Below, piece after piece: positions 1-8,259 of a DNA stretch of 64,000 nucleotides. Source of the DNA: Bordetella trematum (GTDB lineage Bacteria > Pseudomonadota > Gammaproteobacteria > Burkholderiales > Burkholderiaceae_B); NCBI RefSeq assembly GCF_900078335.1, contig NZ_FKBR01000012.1, positions 267,618 through 331,617 on the forward strand. Direction: 5' to 3'. Under the pieces are notes generated by a model. It saw only the letters and a program-made list of their open reading frames with translations. It searched no databases and had not been told where the DNA came from. The position numbers and the translations under genes were made by a program. Every line of letters begins with the position of its first letter. The first letter of the stretch is position 1.

Positions 1-207
1 ATTCATTTCGCGATAGACCGAGGCGTCGCAGGTCGCGCCATCGTCGGGGCGGCGCGCATGCAGGGCCGCCACGCTGGCGCCCGCATTGAAGCAACGATAG
101 ACATCCTCGGCAATCTCCGCCGGCTGCGTCGGCAGATGCGGGCTTTGGGACTTGAAGGCCACCCCACCGGTCGGGGCAATGGTCACGATCACTTTACGCT
201 TGGCCAT
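1..207 (-). CDS. Beta-keto acid cleavage enzyme (DUF849/BKACE), N-terminal part
   Basis: Only the first 69 codons are in the window; the gene continues beyond base 1. The protein begins [15 protein letters not shown] and continues with a stretch on adding up pathway-type residues typical of the family ([11 protein letters not shown], then [17 protein letters not shown]). BKACE proteins condense acetyl-CoA with a beta-keto acid to give acetoacetate and a CoA ester, using a zinc ion; the AALHARRP stretch contains an expected metal-ligand His. The ATG at 207-205 is preceded by ACGAGGA, a reasonable ribosome site. It lies downstream of, and on the same strand as, the LivK-like binding protein, so the two may form one uptake and degradation unit. 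Family call is firm; substrate unknown. Confidence 0.8.
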   Translation of the reverse strand, partial: MAKRKVIVTIAPTGGVAFKSQSPHLPTQPAEIAEDVYRCFNAGASVAALHARRPDDGATCDASVYREMN

Positions 208-236
208 GAGCATCCTCGTAATGGCATTCGAACAGT

Positions 237-259
237 GGGCCCGGCCTGCGGCCGGGCCC
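237..259 (-). terminator. GC-rich hairpin after the LivK-like gene
   Basis: Ten-base perfect arms (237-246 and 250-259) around a 3-base loop, directly downstream of the stop codon at 288. No T-run follows, so it may stop transcription poorly or only protect the mRNA 3' end. Confidence 0.4.
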
Positions 260-287
260 TGCACAAACCTCGGCAGGCGCCGCCGGT

Positions 288-1508
288 TTACTTCCAGAGG
301 GCGCAGCGGCTCTCTTCCTTGGTGGTGAAGGCCTCGTTGCCGTCGATCACCTGGACCACGTCGAAATAATCCCAGGGCTCCTTGGACTCTTCCGGCGACT
401 TGACCTTCAGCAGGTACATATCGTGCACCACGCGGCCATCCGGGCGCACGACGCCATCCTTGATATAGGCGTCGTTGAGCTTGTTGCTGCGCAGATAGTT
501 CAGCACGGTATCGGCGTCATCGGTGCCGGTGGCCTTGACCGCGCGCAGGTACTGCAGGGCAGCCGAATAGTCGGCCGCCTGCACCGACGACGGCATGGCG
601 CCGCGGCGCTCATAGAACTTGCGCGCCCAGGCGCGGCTCTCGTCGTTGGTGTTCCAGTACCAGCTGTCGGTCAGGTACATGCCCTTGGCTGCCGGCAACC
701 CGATGGCGTGGATGTCGTTGATGAACATGATCATCCCGGCCAGCTGCATGCCGGGCGTCACGCCGAACTCGTTGGCGGCCTTGATGGCGTTGATGGTGTC
801 GGCGCTGGCATTGGCCAGGGCCAGGATGTCGGCCTTGCTGGCCTGGGCCTGCAGCATGAAGGACGAGAAGTCATTGGCCGACAGCGGATGCTTCACCGAC
901 CCCAGCACCTTGCCGCCGCCTTCGGTGACGACCTTGGTGGTGTCAGCCTGCAGGGCGTGCCCGAAGGCATAGTCGGCGGTCAGGAAATACCAGTTCTTGC
1001 CGCCGGCCTTGAGCACGGCCGACCCCGTGCCGCGCGCCTGGGCGACGGTGTCATAGGCATAGTTCAGGGTATAGGGCGTGCACTGCTCGTTGGTGAGCGC
1101 CGGCGCGCCGGCCCCGACCACGATGATGGGCTTTTTCTTTTCGGCCGCGATCTTGGACATGGCCAGCGCGGTGCTGGAGTTGGTGCCGCCGATCAGCAGG
1201 TCCAGGTTCTGCTGGTCGAACCATTCGCGCGCCTTGGCCGAGGCGACGTCGGCCTTGTTCTGGTGGTCGGCCGTCAGCAGCTCGATTTTCTTGCCGTTGA
1301 TCTCGCCGCCCATTTCATCGATGGCCATTTTGATGGCCTCGATTCCACCGGGGCCGTCCGGGCCGGAATACACGCCCGACATATCCGTGATGAATCCGAT
1401 CCGGATAACATCATTGGAAATCTGCGCCTGGGCGCTGGCGCCCAGCATGGACATAATCGCGGCGCAGGCGACAGCGGCGCCCGATGCGGCGCGTGACATT
1501 GACAACAT
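288..1508 (-). CDS. Branched-chain amino acid-type ABC transporter substrate-binding protein
   Basis: 406-aa periplasmic protein with a Sec signal peptide (hydrophobic core about residues 10-26, cleavage near AQAQ). The mature part starts [20 protein letters not shown], the hallmark of the Peripla_BP_6 (LivK) fold, and continues with the two-lobe pattern of that family, including the [15 protein letters not shown] segment in the ligand cleft. The start ATG has AGGAGA six bases upstream. No permease or ATPase genes (LivHMGF) lie beside it in the window, so it either uses a distant transporter or one to the left. Divergent from the Crp/Fnr regulator. The ligand could be an aromatic acid or an amide; the sequence does not decide this. 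Confidence 0.85.
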   Translation of the reverse strand: MLSMSRAASGAAVACAAIMSMLGASAQAQISNDVIRIGFITDMSGVYSGPDGPGGIEAIKMAIDEMGGEINGKKIELLTADHQNKADVASAKAREWFDQQNLDLLIGGTNSSTALAMSKIAAEKKKPIIVVGAGAPALTNEQCTPYTLNYAYDTVAQARGTGSAVLKAGGKNWYFLTADYAFGHALQADTTKVVTEGGGKVLGSVKHPLSANDFSSFMLQAQASKADILALANASADTINAIKAANEFGVTPGMQLAGMIMFINDIHAIGLPAAKGMYLTDSWYWNTNDESRAWARKFYERRGAMPSSVQAADYSAALQYLRAVKATGTDDADTVLNYLRSNKLNDAYIKDGVVRPDGRVVHDMYLLKVKSPEESKEPWDYFDVVQVIDGNEAFTTKEESRCALWK

Positions 1509-1656
1509 CCCAGTCTCCTCTTATGGTTTTTTCGCCCCGCGAGGGGCTGCTTTATTCTGGGACGCGCCGGCGGTCAGTTCAGTCATCATGGTGACAATGC
1601 CGCCTAGGGTTTACCTGGGCGCATGCAACCCAGTCAGTCGGTCTAAAGGGGGGTAT

Positions 1657-2442
1657 ATGCAAGCAGGTCCAGGTCATCAGGGCTCGGGCAACGGCCATGG
1701 GCCCGACTCCGGCCGGATGCGGCGCCGCCCTGCGCCCTGCCCGATAGACACGATGCTCAATGTCGTGCCGTGGTACCAGAGCCTGCCCGAGCACGAACGC
1801 CGCGTCGTGCGCGGCGAACTGCGCACCGTCAATCTGGCAACCGGGGAATATCTGTTCCGGGTGGGCGTACGCTCCCCCGGCTGGTACGGCGTGGTCGATG
1901 GCCTGGTGAAATGGTCGTGCCGGGGCGCCGATGGCAAAACCCTGTCGCTGGCGGGTTTCAGCACCGGCAGCTGGTTTGGCGAAGCCACCATGATCCGGGG
2001 CGCGCGCTACGAATATGAAGTCATCGCCCTGCGCCCCAGCCGGCTCGTCATGCTGCCGCGGGAAACCTGCGAGCGGCTCTGGAATCACAATATCGCCTTC
2101 ACCAAGGCGCTCATGACCCACCTGGCCGAGCGCGTGAACTGGCTGATGGGTTCCTACACCGGCAACGTCCTGCTCGACGTGGACACCACGGTGGCGCGCG
2201 CGGTGCTGGCGCAGGCCAATGCGACCCGGCACTCGGTCACGCCGGGCCGCCTCAAGCTCACCCAGGAGGAAATCGCCAGCCTGTGCGGCGTCTCGCGCCA
2301 GCGCTGCAACGCGGCACTGGCGCGCCTGGCGCGGGCCGGCGTGCTGCGCACCCATTATGGCGGCATGACCATCCTGGACATGGATACGCTCTATGCCTGC
2401 GCCAAGATCAACGGCGAAACCGGCCCGCTCTTTCTGCCCTGA
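1657..2442 (+). CDS. Crp/Fnr-family transcriptional regulator
   Basis: 261-aa DNA-binding protein. Residues about 45-150 form a cyclic-nucleotide-binding-type beta roll (LATGEYLFRVGVRSPGWYGVVDG, GSWFGEATMI) and residues about 195-240 an HTH_Crp helix-turn-helix (LTQEEIASLCGVSRQRCNAALARLARAGVL). No Fnr-type N-terminal cysteine cluster is present, so oxygen sensing by a [4Fe-4S] cluster is unlikely. The frame is open upstream to 1078, but ATG 1657 has a G-rich ribosome site just before it; ATG 1753 (MLNVVPWYQ) is the other possible start and matches the usual family length better. It is divergent from the LivK-like gene and probably controls it. Confidence 0.8.
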   Translation: MQAGPGHQGSGNGHGPDSGRMRRRPAPCPIDTMLNVVPWYQSLPEHERRVVRGELRTVNLATGEYLFRVGVRSPGWYGVVDGLVKWSCRGADGKTLSLAGFSTGSWFGEATMIRGARYEYEVIALRPSRLVMLPRETCERLWNHNIAFTKALMTHLAERVNWLMGSYTGNVLLDVDTTVARAVLAQANATRHSVTPGRLKLTQEEIASLCGVSRQRCNAALARLARAGVLRTHYGGMTILDMDTLYACAKINGETGPLFLP

Positions 2443-2505
2443 CGCGCCTGCCCGCATCTGAGCGGGTTTTCCCGGTCTGCCTGAGGGGATGGGTCCCTGT
2501 TATCA

Positions 2506-2515
2506 TTGTATACAA
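2506..2515. promoter_or_regulatory. Palindromic TTGTATACAA, likely GntR operator
   Basis: A perfect 10-base palindrome 24 bases before the likely GTG start of the adjacent GntR/FCD gene. This spacing suits autoregulation. The first base triplet reads TTG and could be mistaken for a start codon of the regulator. Confidence 0.55.
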
Positions 2516-2538
2516 GACTCGTTTCTGTATATAAAGCA

Positions 2539-3216
2539 GTGCCCAAATCCCAGAATCCGCCAGCAGCGCCCCAGGGCGTCTTCGAAGCCGTCAACGCCCA
2601 TCTCCAACAATTGCGTGAAGGCCTGACCGAACCCTTGCGGGTGCGCGAAGAAGCGCTGGCCGAACAATTGGGCGTCAGCCGCACGCCGGTGCGCGAGGCC
2701 CTGATCCGCCTGCAGGGGGTCGGCATGGTGCAATTGCGCCCGGGACGCGGCGCCCTGCTCATGCCCGTGACCGACGCCGAGTACCTCGAATGGGTGCAGA
2801 TCCGCGAACAACTGGAAGGCCTGGCCACCTACGAGGCCGCCCTCAACGCCACCAAGCGCGACGTCGAGGAACTGCGCGCCCTGTTCGCGCCCTTTCAGAC
2901 GGCATCCGAGCCGGCTGACTCCCACGCTGCCTACGCCCAGGCCAATGTGCGATTTCACAGCGCGATCATGCGCCTGAGCGCCAACGGCATGCTGGCCCGG
3001 ATCTGGGAGTCCTTCGGCCACCTGCAAACCAGCCGCCAGCGCCAGACCATCGCGCGCCTGCACCGCCGCGAGGACTCATTGCGCGAACACCTGGCCATCA
3101 TCGACGCCATCGACCGGCGCGACGCCGAGCAGGCCGGCGAGCTGGCCCGCGCGCATGTCCGTTCGCTGGCCCGGGCGCTGCGCCAGTCCATGGCGTGCCC
3201 GCCGCCTGCTGCCTGA
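2539..3216 (+). CDS. GntR-family regulator with FCD ligand domain
   Basis: About 225 aa. A winged helix-turn-helix at residues about 15-75 (LRVREEALAEQLGVSRTPVREALIRLQGVGMVQLRPGRGALL) is followed by an all-helical FCD domain, with FH and H residues (NVRFHSAIM, ARAHVRSLARAL) that normally hold a metal and organic acid. The frame is open from a TTG at 2506, but that triplet lies inside the palindrome TTGTATACAA, so GTG 2539 (reading MPKSQNPPAAP) is preferred; no strong Shine-Dalgarno marks either. Same direction as the following Bug gene and hydroxyacid dehydrogenase, which are its probable targets. Confidence 0.82.
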   Translation: MPKSQNPPAAPQGVFEAVNAHLQQLREGLTEPLRVREEALAEQLGVSRTPVREALIRLQGVGMVQLRPGRGALLMPVTDAEYLEWVQIREQLEGLATYEAALNATKRDVEELRALFAPFQTASEPADSHAAYAQANVRFHSAIMRLSANGMLARIWESFGHLQTSRQRQTIARLHRREDSLREHLAIIDAIDRRDAEQAGELARAHVRSLARALRQSMACPPPAA

Positions 3217-3465
3217 AACCGCCCATCCATGACCGCCCCGCCCTGTTTCAAAGGCCGCCAGCGCGACCCCCTTCCTCCGGGCAGCCGGCAACGCAACACG
3301 TATTCTCCGACCCCGTCGCCGGCCTGCCCTGTCCGCCTGCCGCGCAGCGGCGTCGGCTGATTTCCCGGGCCGGGCGGGCAACGTCCGGCCCTGTTCTTTT
3401 CCTTCCACTCACAACGACAAGGGAACGACGGTCCGCCCGTCAGTATCCCGCTGGAGACAAGCAGC

Positions 3466-4416
3466 ATGAAACCCCTCATCCGCGTCATCCTGGCCGCCAC
3501 GGCCAGCACGTTCACCGCCGCCGCCCTGGCCAACGCCCCGGTCGAACTGGTCGTCCCCTTCGCCCCGGGCGGCGCCACCGACAACTATGCCCGCCTGCTG
3601 GCCCAGGAGCTGGGTGAGGAACTCAAGACGCCGGTCATCATCGCAAACCGTCCGGGCGCCGGCGGCGGCATCGGCGCAGCCAGCGTGGCCAAGGCCGCGC
3701 CCGACGGCAACACGGTGCTGCTGGGCACCATCAGCACCCACGCCATCAATCCGGCCCTGTATCAATCGCTGGGCTATGACCCGGCCAAGGACTTCACCCC
3801 CATCGCCCGGGTCGTGGCCCTGCCCAACCTGCTGGTGGTCAGCGCCACTTCCGACATCAAGACGGTCGATGACCTGCGCGCCAAGGCCGGCAAGCAGGAT
3901 CTGAGCTTCGGTTCGCCCGGCAGCGGCACGACCGCCCATCTCTCCGGCGAACTGATGAAGCAGATCCATCCCGACATGCGCCTGTCGCACGTGCCGTATC
4001 GCGGCACCGCCCCGGCCATCACCGATCTGATCGGCGGGCACATCGACTTCCAGTTCGACAACATTTCCACCCTGCTGCCCCAGGTGCAGGCCGGCAAGCT
4101 GCGCGCCCTGGCCGTGTCCTCCAAGACCCCCAGCACGCAGCTGCCCGAGACCCCGGCCCTGGCCTCGCAAGGCTTCCCCGACTATGAAGTGCTGTCGTGG
4201 TTCGGCCTGTGGCTGCCCAAGGGCGCCTCACCCGCCACGGTGGAGCGCTACACCCAGGCCCTCTCCAAGGTCTACGCCAAGCCGGAATTCCTGAAGAAGC
4301 TCCAGGACGTGGGAATCACTCCGTCGTATCTGCCGGGCGAGGCTTTCGAACAGTTTGTGGTGGCCGAGCAGAACAAATGGCGTGACGTGGTGCAGAAAGC
4401 CAACCTGAAGCTCTGA
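3466..4416 (+). CDS. Bug-family tripartite tricarboxylate transporter substrate-binding protein
   Basis: 316 aa with a signal peptide (residues 1-24, cut near ALANA). The mature part shows Bug hallmarks: PVELVVPFAPGGATDNYARLLAQ (first ligand loop), VIIANRPGAGGGIGAASVAKAAPDG, and HVPYRGTAPAITDLIGGHIDFQFDN (second ligand loop). Bug proteins bind carboxylates in the periplasm and deliver them to TctA/TctB-type membrane proteins or signal their presence; no TctA/TctB is in the window. It is 28 bases upstream of the FMN-dependent hydroxyacid dehydrogenase, suggesting capture of a 2-hydroxy acid. Confidence 0.9.
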   Translation: MKPLIRVILAATASTFTAAALANAPVELVVPFAPGGATDNYARLLAQELGEELKTPVIIANRPGAGGGIGAASVAKAAPDGNTVLLGTISTHAINPALYQSLGYDPAKDFTPIARVVALPNLLVVSATSDIKTVDDLRAKAGKQDLSFGSPGSGTTAHLSGELMKQIHPDMRLSHVPYRGTAPAITDLIGGHIDFQFDNISTLLPQVQAGKLRALAVSSKTPSTQLPETPALASQGFPDYEVLSWFGLWLPKGASPATVERYTQALSKVYAKPEFLKKLQDVGITPSYLPGEAFEQFVVAEQNKWRDVVQKANLKL

Positions 4417-4444
4417 TCCCCCTGCCGCCTCACAGGAAGCCCTC

Positions 4445-5629
4445 ATGCGCCTCTCCCGTATCCACAATCTGCACGACTTCGAGGCCGGCGCCCGCCGCAA
4501 ACTGCCCCGGGCCATGTTCAGCTACATCCAGAACGGCGCCGAAGACGAGGTCACGCTGCGGCGCAACCGCAGCGCCTTTGACCGCTACGCCTTCGTGCCG
4601 CAGATGCTCAATGACGTGTCGGCCCGTCACCAGCGCATCGAGCTGTTCGGCCACGAGTACGACAGTCCCTTCGGCATCTCGCCGGTGGGGCTGGGCGCCA
4701 TGTACGCCTATCGCGGCGACGTGGCGCTGGCCCGCAGCGCCACGCAGATGAATGTCCCCTATGTGCTGAGCGGCGCCTCGCTCACGCGCCTGGAGACCGT
4801 CGCCCAGGCTGCGCCGCGCGCCTGGTTCCAGGCCTACCTGCCCGGCTCGCGCGAAGAAATCCAGCGCCTGCTGGCGCGCGCCGCGCAGGCCGGCTATCGC
4901 CAGCTGGTGCTGACCGTCGACATTCCCGTCTCGGTCAGCCCCGACCGCTATATCCGCAACGGCTTCTCCTCGCCCCTGCGGCCCAGCCTGGACCTGGCCG
5001 TCCAGGGCCTGACCCACCCGCGCTGGCTGTTCGGCACGTTTCTGCGCACCCTCGTCGCCCAGGGCATGCCGCATCTGGAGAACTGGCGCGCCGACCGGGG
5101 CAACCCGGTACTGTCGAAATCCCTGCAGAAGGACGTCAAGAACCGCGACAACTTCACCTGGGACCACATCCGGCAGGCGCGCGACGCCTGGCAAGGCGAC
5201 CTGATCATCAAGGGCATCCTGAGCGGAGCGGACGCCGAACGCTGCGCCCAGGTCGGCGCCAACGGCATCATCGTCTCCAACCACGGCGGACGGCAGGTCG
5301 ATTGCGCCATCTCGCCAATGACCGCCCTGCCCGAGGTGGTGGCCGCCGCGCCGGGCCTGGTGGTCATGATGGACAGCGGCATCCGGCGGGGTTCGGACGT
5401 GCTCAAGGCCATCGCCCTGGGCGCGCGCTGCGTGTTCGCAGGCCGGCCGTTCAACTACGCCGTGGCCTGCGCCGGCGCCGATGGCGTGATGCACGCGCTC
5501 CATCTGCTGCGCGAGGAAGTCCATCGCAACATGGCCTTGCTGGGCATCGACCACCCCTACGCCATGAATCCCGGCCGCCTGAAGGACCTTTGCGCCGAGA
5601 TCTGCGAAGGCCGGCTCCCGGGTCTCTAG
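4445..5629 (+). CDS. FMN-dependent alpha-hydroxy acid dehydrogenase
   Basis: 394-aa TIM-barrel flavoprotein of the L-lactate dehydrogenase/mandelate dehydrogenase/glycolate oxidase family, oxidising an L-2-hydroxy acid to the 2-oxo acid. Near the N-terminus the MFSYIQNGAEDEVTLRRN segment matches the family's DYIDGGAEDE motif. The catalytic lysine is in DLIIKGILSGADAERC and the catalytic His and substrate Arg in SNHGGRQVD. The phosphate of FMN is bound by MDSGIRRGSDVLKAIALGA. The start ATG follows AGGAAGCCCTC. Co-directional with GntR and Bug genes, forming a three-gene utilisation unit. Whether electrons go to quinone or oxygen cannot be read from sequence. Confidence 0.88.
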   Translation: MRLSRIHNLHDFEAGARRKLPRAMFSYIQNGAEDEVTLRRNRSAFDRYAFVPQMLNDVSARHQRIELFGHEYDSPFGISPVGLGAMYAYRGDVALARSATQMNVPYVLSGASLTRLETVAQAAPRAWFQAYLPGSREEIQRLLARAAQAGYRQLVLTVDIPVSVSPDRYIRNGFSSPLRPSLDLAVQGLTHPRWLFGTFLRTLVAQGMPHLENWRADRGNPVLSKSLQKDVKNRDNFTWDHIRQARDAWQGDLIIKGILSGADAERCAQVGANGIIVSNHGGRQVDCAISPMTALPEVVAAAPGLVVMMDSGIRRGSDVLKAIALGARCVFAGRPFNYAVACAGADGVMHALHLLREEVHRNMALLGIDHPYAMNPGRLKDLCAEICEGRLPGL

Positions 5630-5689
5630 GCCGGCACACCGGGAGCAGGCCGCCAGGCCTGCCCCCGGTGTCCGCGCCCGCGAGTTGGC

Positions 5690-5952
5690 ACAGGGGGCTG
5701 GCAGGAGGTCCATGGCCGGCCCAGCCACAGCGGGGCCTGGGGTCTGTTCTTCGGCTGCAAAACCACTGCCGAGCGGCTCCAGCGCATCGATGACCAGCGT
5801 GCGGCGTACGACCCCAAGCACTTCGCCCGTTTCGTCTCGGTTTTCCGGCCGGTCAGGCCGAGCCCGGGCGCTTCGCCGCCCTGATCTTTGGCACGCTGCG
5901 CGGCCTGGCGGTGATGCGTTTGGTCCAGGTCGACGAAGCCGCCAGGCGCTGA
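5690..5952 (+). pseudogene. Remnant of a TetR-family regulator (C-terminal domain)
   Basis: This 324-base gap has no intact gene, but two overlapping frames read like the end of a TetR_C domain: WGLFFGCKTTAERLQRIDD...HFARFVS (frame of about 5739-5840), then, after a shift in frame, GQAEPGRFAALIFGTLRGLAV ending at the stop 5950-5952. No N-terminal helix-turn-helix is left. I read it as a decayed regulator cut off by rearrangement. It could also be chance similarity in GC-rich DNA; the RFAALIFGTLRGLA stretch is the strongest support. Confidence 0.4.
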
Positions 5953-5953
5953 C

Positions 5954-6862
5954 TCAACCGTCGCGGGCTGCCGCCGCCCGTATGTTCTGCGGCAGGTCCG
6001 CCTTGACCCGCCGGGCGAACTCACGCGCCGCCGCCGAGCGGTAGCGCTCGCGCGGCCACAGCAACGCCGCGCTGCGGATCACGCGAGGCGAACCGATGGG
6101 AATCGCCCGCAGGCCCGGCTGCGCGATCACGGCCCCCTCGAACAGCATGCAGGCCAGATGGCTGTTGGCCACGATGCTCTGCATGGCCTGCAGGGAATCC
6201 AGCTCGATGCGCACCCTGCCGGCGATATCGCGCGCCAGATGGCGCTCGATCAGCTGGCGCGAAATGTACTGGCGCGACTGCAGCACGATATCCAGCGACG
6301 GCAGATCCTTGCGGCCGATCACACGGCGCGCGGCCAGCGGATGGTCCTCACGGACCAGCAGCATCAGCCGCTCGGAGAACAGCGGCTCGCTCTCAAGCAG
6401 GGATTCGGCGTCGGGATTGATGAAACCCATCCCCAGATCCAGCATGCCGTCCTGCAGCCCGCGCTCGATCTGCGCCATGGGCAGATCCTGGATCGACAGG
6501 TGCACGCCCGGATAGTGGGTCGCGAACGCCGCGATCGCGCGCGACAACAAGGAGTTGGTATACGTGGTGATGACCCCCACCCGAAGCTCGCCGCTCTCCA
6601 GACTGTTGAGCGACTGCAGCGCCAGACGGCCTTCATCCAGGTCGCGCAGCGCGCGCTGCGCAAAGCGCACCAGCAGACGGCCGGCCTCGGTCAGGCGCAC
6701 CTGCCGCCCGACCCGGTCGAACAGCGGCGTGCCCAGCTCGGCCTCCAGCTGGCGCAACTGGTGCGACAAGGTCGATTGGGTGATATGCAGCGACTGCGCC
6801 GCCTGGGTGATGTGCTCCAGGCGCGCGGCCTCCAGAAAGTATTTGAGCTGACGGATTTCCAC
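5954..6862 (-). CDS. LysR-family transcriptional regulator
   Basis: 302 aa. N-terminal winged helix (residues 1-60: MEIRQLKYFLEAARLEHITQAAQSLHITQSTLSHQLRQLEAELG) and a C-terminal periplasmic-binding-like co-inducer domain. The usual TQ-S-LS DNA-reading helix is intact. It is divergent from the Bug-YciI-cycloisomerase operon across a 111-base shared promoter region, the typical LysR layout, and so is the likely activator of that operon. The cycloisomerase neighbour suggests a CatR/CbnR-like role sensing an aromatic breakdown intermediate, which is inference. Confidence 0.88.
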   Translation of the reverse strand: MEIRQLKYFLEAARLEHITQAAQSLHITQSTLSHQLRQLEAELGTPLFDRVGRQVRLTEAGRLLVRFAQRALRDLDEGRLALQSLNSLESGELRVGVITTYTNSLLSRAIAAFATHYPGVHLSIQDLPMAQIERGLQDGMLDLGMGFINPDAESLLESEPLFSERLMLLVREDHPLAARRVIGRKDLPSLDIVLQSRQYISRQLIERHLARDIAGRVRIELDSLQAMQSIVANSHLACMLFEGAVIAQPGLRAIPIGSPRVIRSAALLWPRERYRSAAAREFARRVKADLPQNIRAAAARDG

Positions 6863-6878
6863 GGTCGGTAACTGATCG

Positions 6879-6898
6879 CTGAAAACGAACGATTTCAG
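6879..6898. promoter_or_regulatory. Inverted repeat in the LysR/Bug divergent promoter
   Basis: CTGAAA-N8-TTTCAG with perfect 6-base arms, 17 bases upstream of the lysR start codon. Position and symmetry suit an autoregulatory LysR site; it lacks the simplest T-N11-A form. Confidence 0.4.
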
Positions 6899-6973
6899 AG
6901 ATTTATATCATTATTCAGATCGATCTCCTGTCAATAGAATTTCCCTGCCCCTACAACTATCAGGAGACCAACC

Positions 6974-7942
6974 ATGAAATCCCTCCTTCCCGGCCTGGCG
7001 CTGCTGTGCGCCGGCCTGACGGCCGCGCTGCCGGCGCAGGCCGCCTTTCCCGACAAGCCGATCACGCTGGTGGTGCATTTCCCGGCGGGCTCCTCGACTG
7101 ACCTGATCGCCCGCACGCTGGCCAAGGAAGCCGGCCAGACGCTGGGCCAGCCCATCATCATCCAGAACAAACCCGGCGCCGATGGCGCGATCGCAGCCGC
7201 CGAGGTCAAGCATGCCGCGCCCGACGGCTACACCCTGCTGATCGCGACCAACAGCCCCATGTCGGGCGTGCCGGTGATGCGCAAGCAATCGCCCTACGAT
7301 CCGCTGAAGGACTTCACGCCCATCACCGACATCGGCCGCTACGCTTTCTTTCTCTACACCCGCGCCGACGTGCCCGGCGACACCCTGCAAGGCTTCATCG
7401 ACCACGTCAAACGCCACCCCGGCAAGCTGAGCTATGGCTCGGGCAACGTCACCGGTCTGCTGTCCTTCGCCTATGTGGCGCAGGCCGCCGGCCTGGACAT
7501 CCTGAACGTGCCCTACAAGGGCGAGCCCCCTGTCATCAACGACATCATGGGCGGGCACCTGGATGCCGCGGTCGCCACCGCCGGCACCGGCATGCCGCAG
7601 GTCAAGGCCGGCAAGTTCAAGGCGCTCGCCACCGTGCTGCCGCAACGCAGCCCCAACGCGCCCGATGTCCCCACGATGGCCGAGGCCGGCGTGGGCAACT
7701 TCCCCATCGCGCCCTGGCTGGGCCTGTTCGGCCCGGCAGGCATGCCGGCCGACACCGTCGAACGCCTGAACCAGGCCTTCCACACCGCAATGGAAAACCC
7801 CCAGGTCCGGCAGACCATGCAGATGCAGGACTTCATGCTGACCCCCTCCACGCCCCAGGCCCTGGGTCAGCTGGTGGACGAACAACTCTCCAGCCACCGC
7901 ACGCTGCTGCGCGCCACCGGCCTGGAAGGCAGCCTCAACTGA
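6974..7942 (+). CDS. Bug-family tripartite tricarboxylate transporter substrate-binding protein
   Basis: 322 aa, signal peptide residues 1-23 (cut after AQA). Bug signatures: PITLVVHFPAGSSTDLIARTLAKEAG, IIQNKPGADGAIAAAEVKHAAPDGYTL and VPYKGEPPVINDIMGGHLDAAV. The first loop has HFPAGSSTD where most family members have PFPAGGSTD. The ATG follows a good AGGAGA site. First gene of an operon with a YciI-like protein (11-base gap) and a muconate cycloisomerase-like enzyme (overlapping start), so it probably binds the same organic acid that those enzymes process. Confidence 0.9.
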   Translation: MKSLLPGLALLCAGLTAALPAQAAFPDKPITLVVHFPAGSSTDLIARTLAKEAGQTLGQPIIIQNKPGADGAIAAAEVKHAAPDGYTLLIATNSPMSGVPVMRKQSPYDPLKDFTPITDIGRYAFFLYTRADVPGDTLQGFIDHVKRHPGKLSYGSGNVTGLLSFAYVAQAAGLDILNVPYKGEPPVINDIMGGHLDAAVATAGTGMPQVKAGKFKALATVLPQRSPNAPDVPTMAEAGVGNFPIAPWLGLFGPAGMPADTVERLNQAFHTAMENPQVRQTMQMQDFMLTPSTPQALGQLVDEQLSSHRTLLRATGLEGSLN

Positions 7943-7953
7943 GCGGAACCCTG

Positions 7954-8259
7954 ATGCCCTACTTCATCGAGACCTTCGACAAACCCGATCACCAGGCCTT
8001 GCGCCAGCAACTGCGCCCGGCCCACCTGGCCTTCCTGCAGGCCCATGCCGCCGAGTTGCTGGCCTGCGGCGCCAAGCTGCATGACGACGGCAGCGACGCC
8101 GGCGGCGGCCTCTACATCATCCGCGCCGACACGCGCGCGCAGGCCCAGGCCTTCATCGACGCCGACCCCTTCAGCCAGGGTGCGCTGTTCGCCGAGGTGC
8201 GCATCTCGCGCTGGCGCCAGGCCTATGTCGACGGCGTGTGCTATCTCCCGGAGGCATGA
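7954..8259 (+). CDS. YciI-like protein
   Basis: 101-aa single-domain protein of the YCII family, a ferredoxin-like fold related to muconolactone isomerase. The pattern RPAHLAFLQAHAAELLACGAKLHDDG followed by GGLYIIRADTRAQAQAFIDADPFSQGALFAEVRISRW is typical, including the conserved His (PAHLAFL) and Asp (ADPF) thought to form the active site. It sits between a Bug protein and a cycloisomerase, and its stop overlaps the next start. A muconolactone isomerase-like reaction following the cycloisomerase is an attractive but unproven idea. Confidence 0.82.
   Translation: MPYFIETFDKPDHQALRQQLRPAHLAFLQAHAAELLACGAKLHDDGSDAGGGLYIIRADTRAQAQAFIDADPFSQGALFAEVRISRWRQAYVDGVCYLPEA

Noticed and set aside
1600-1656. 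CTGGG/CCCAG inverted repeat in the LivK/Crp divergent region as operator
   Set aside because: Arms are only five bases and GC-rich repeats of that size are common by chance here.
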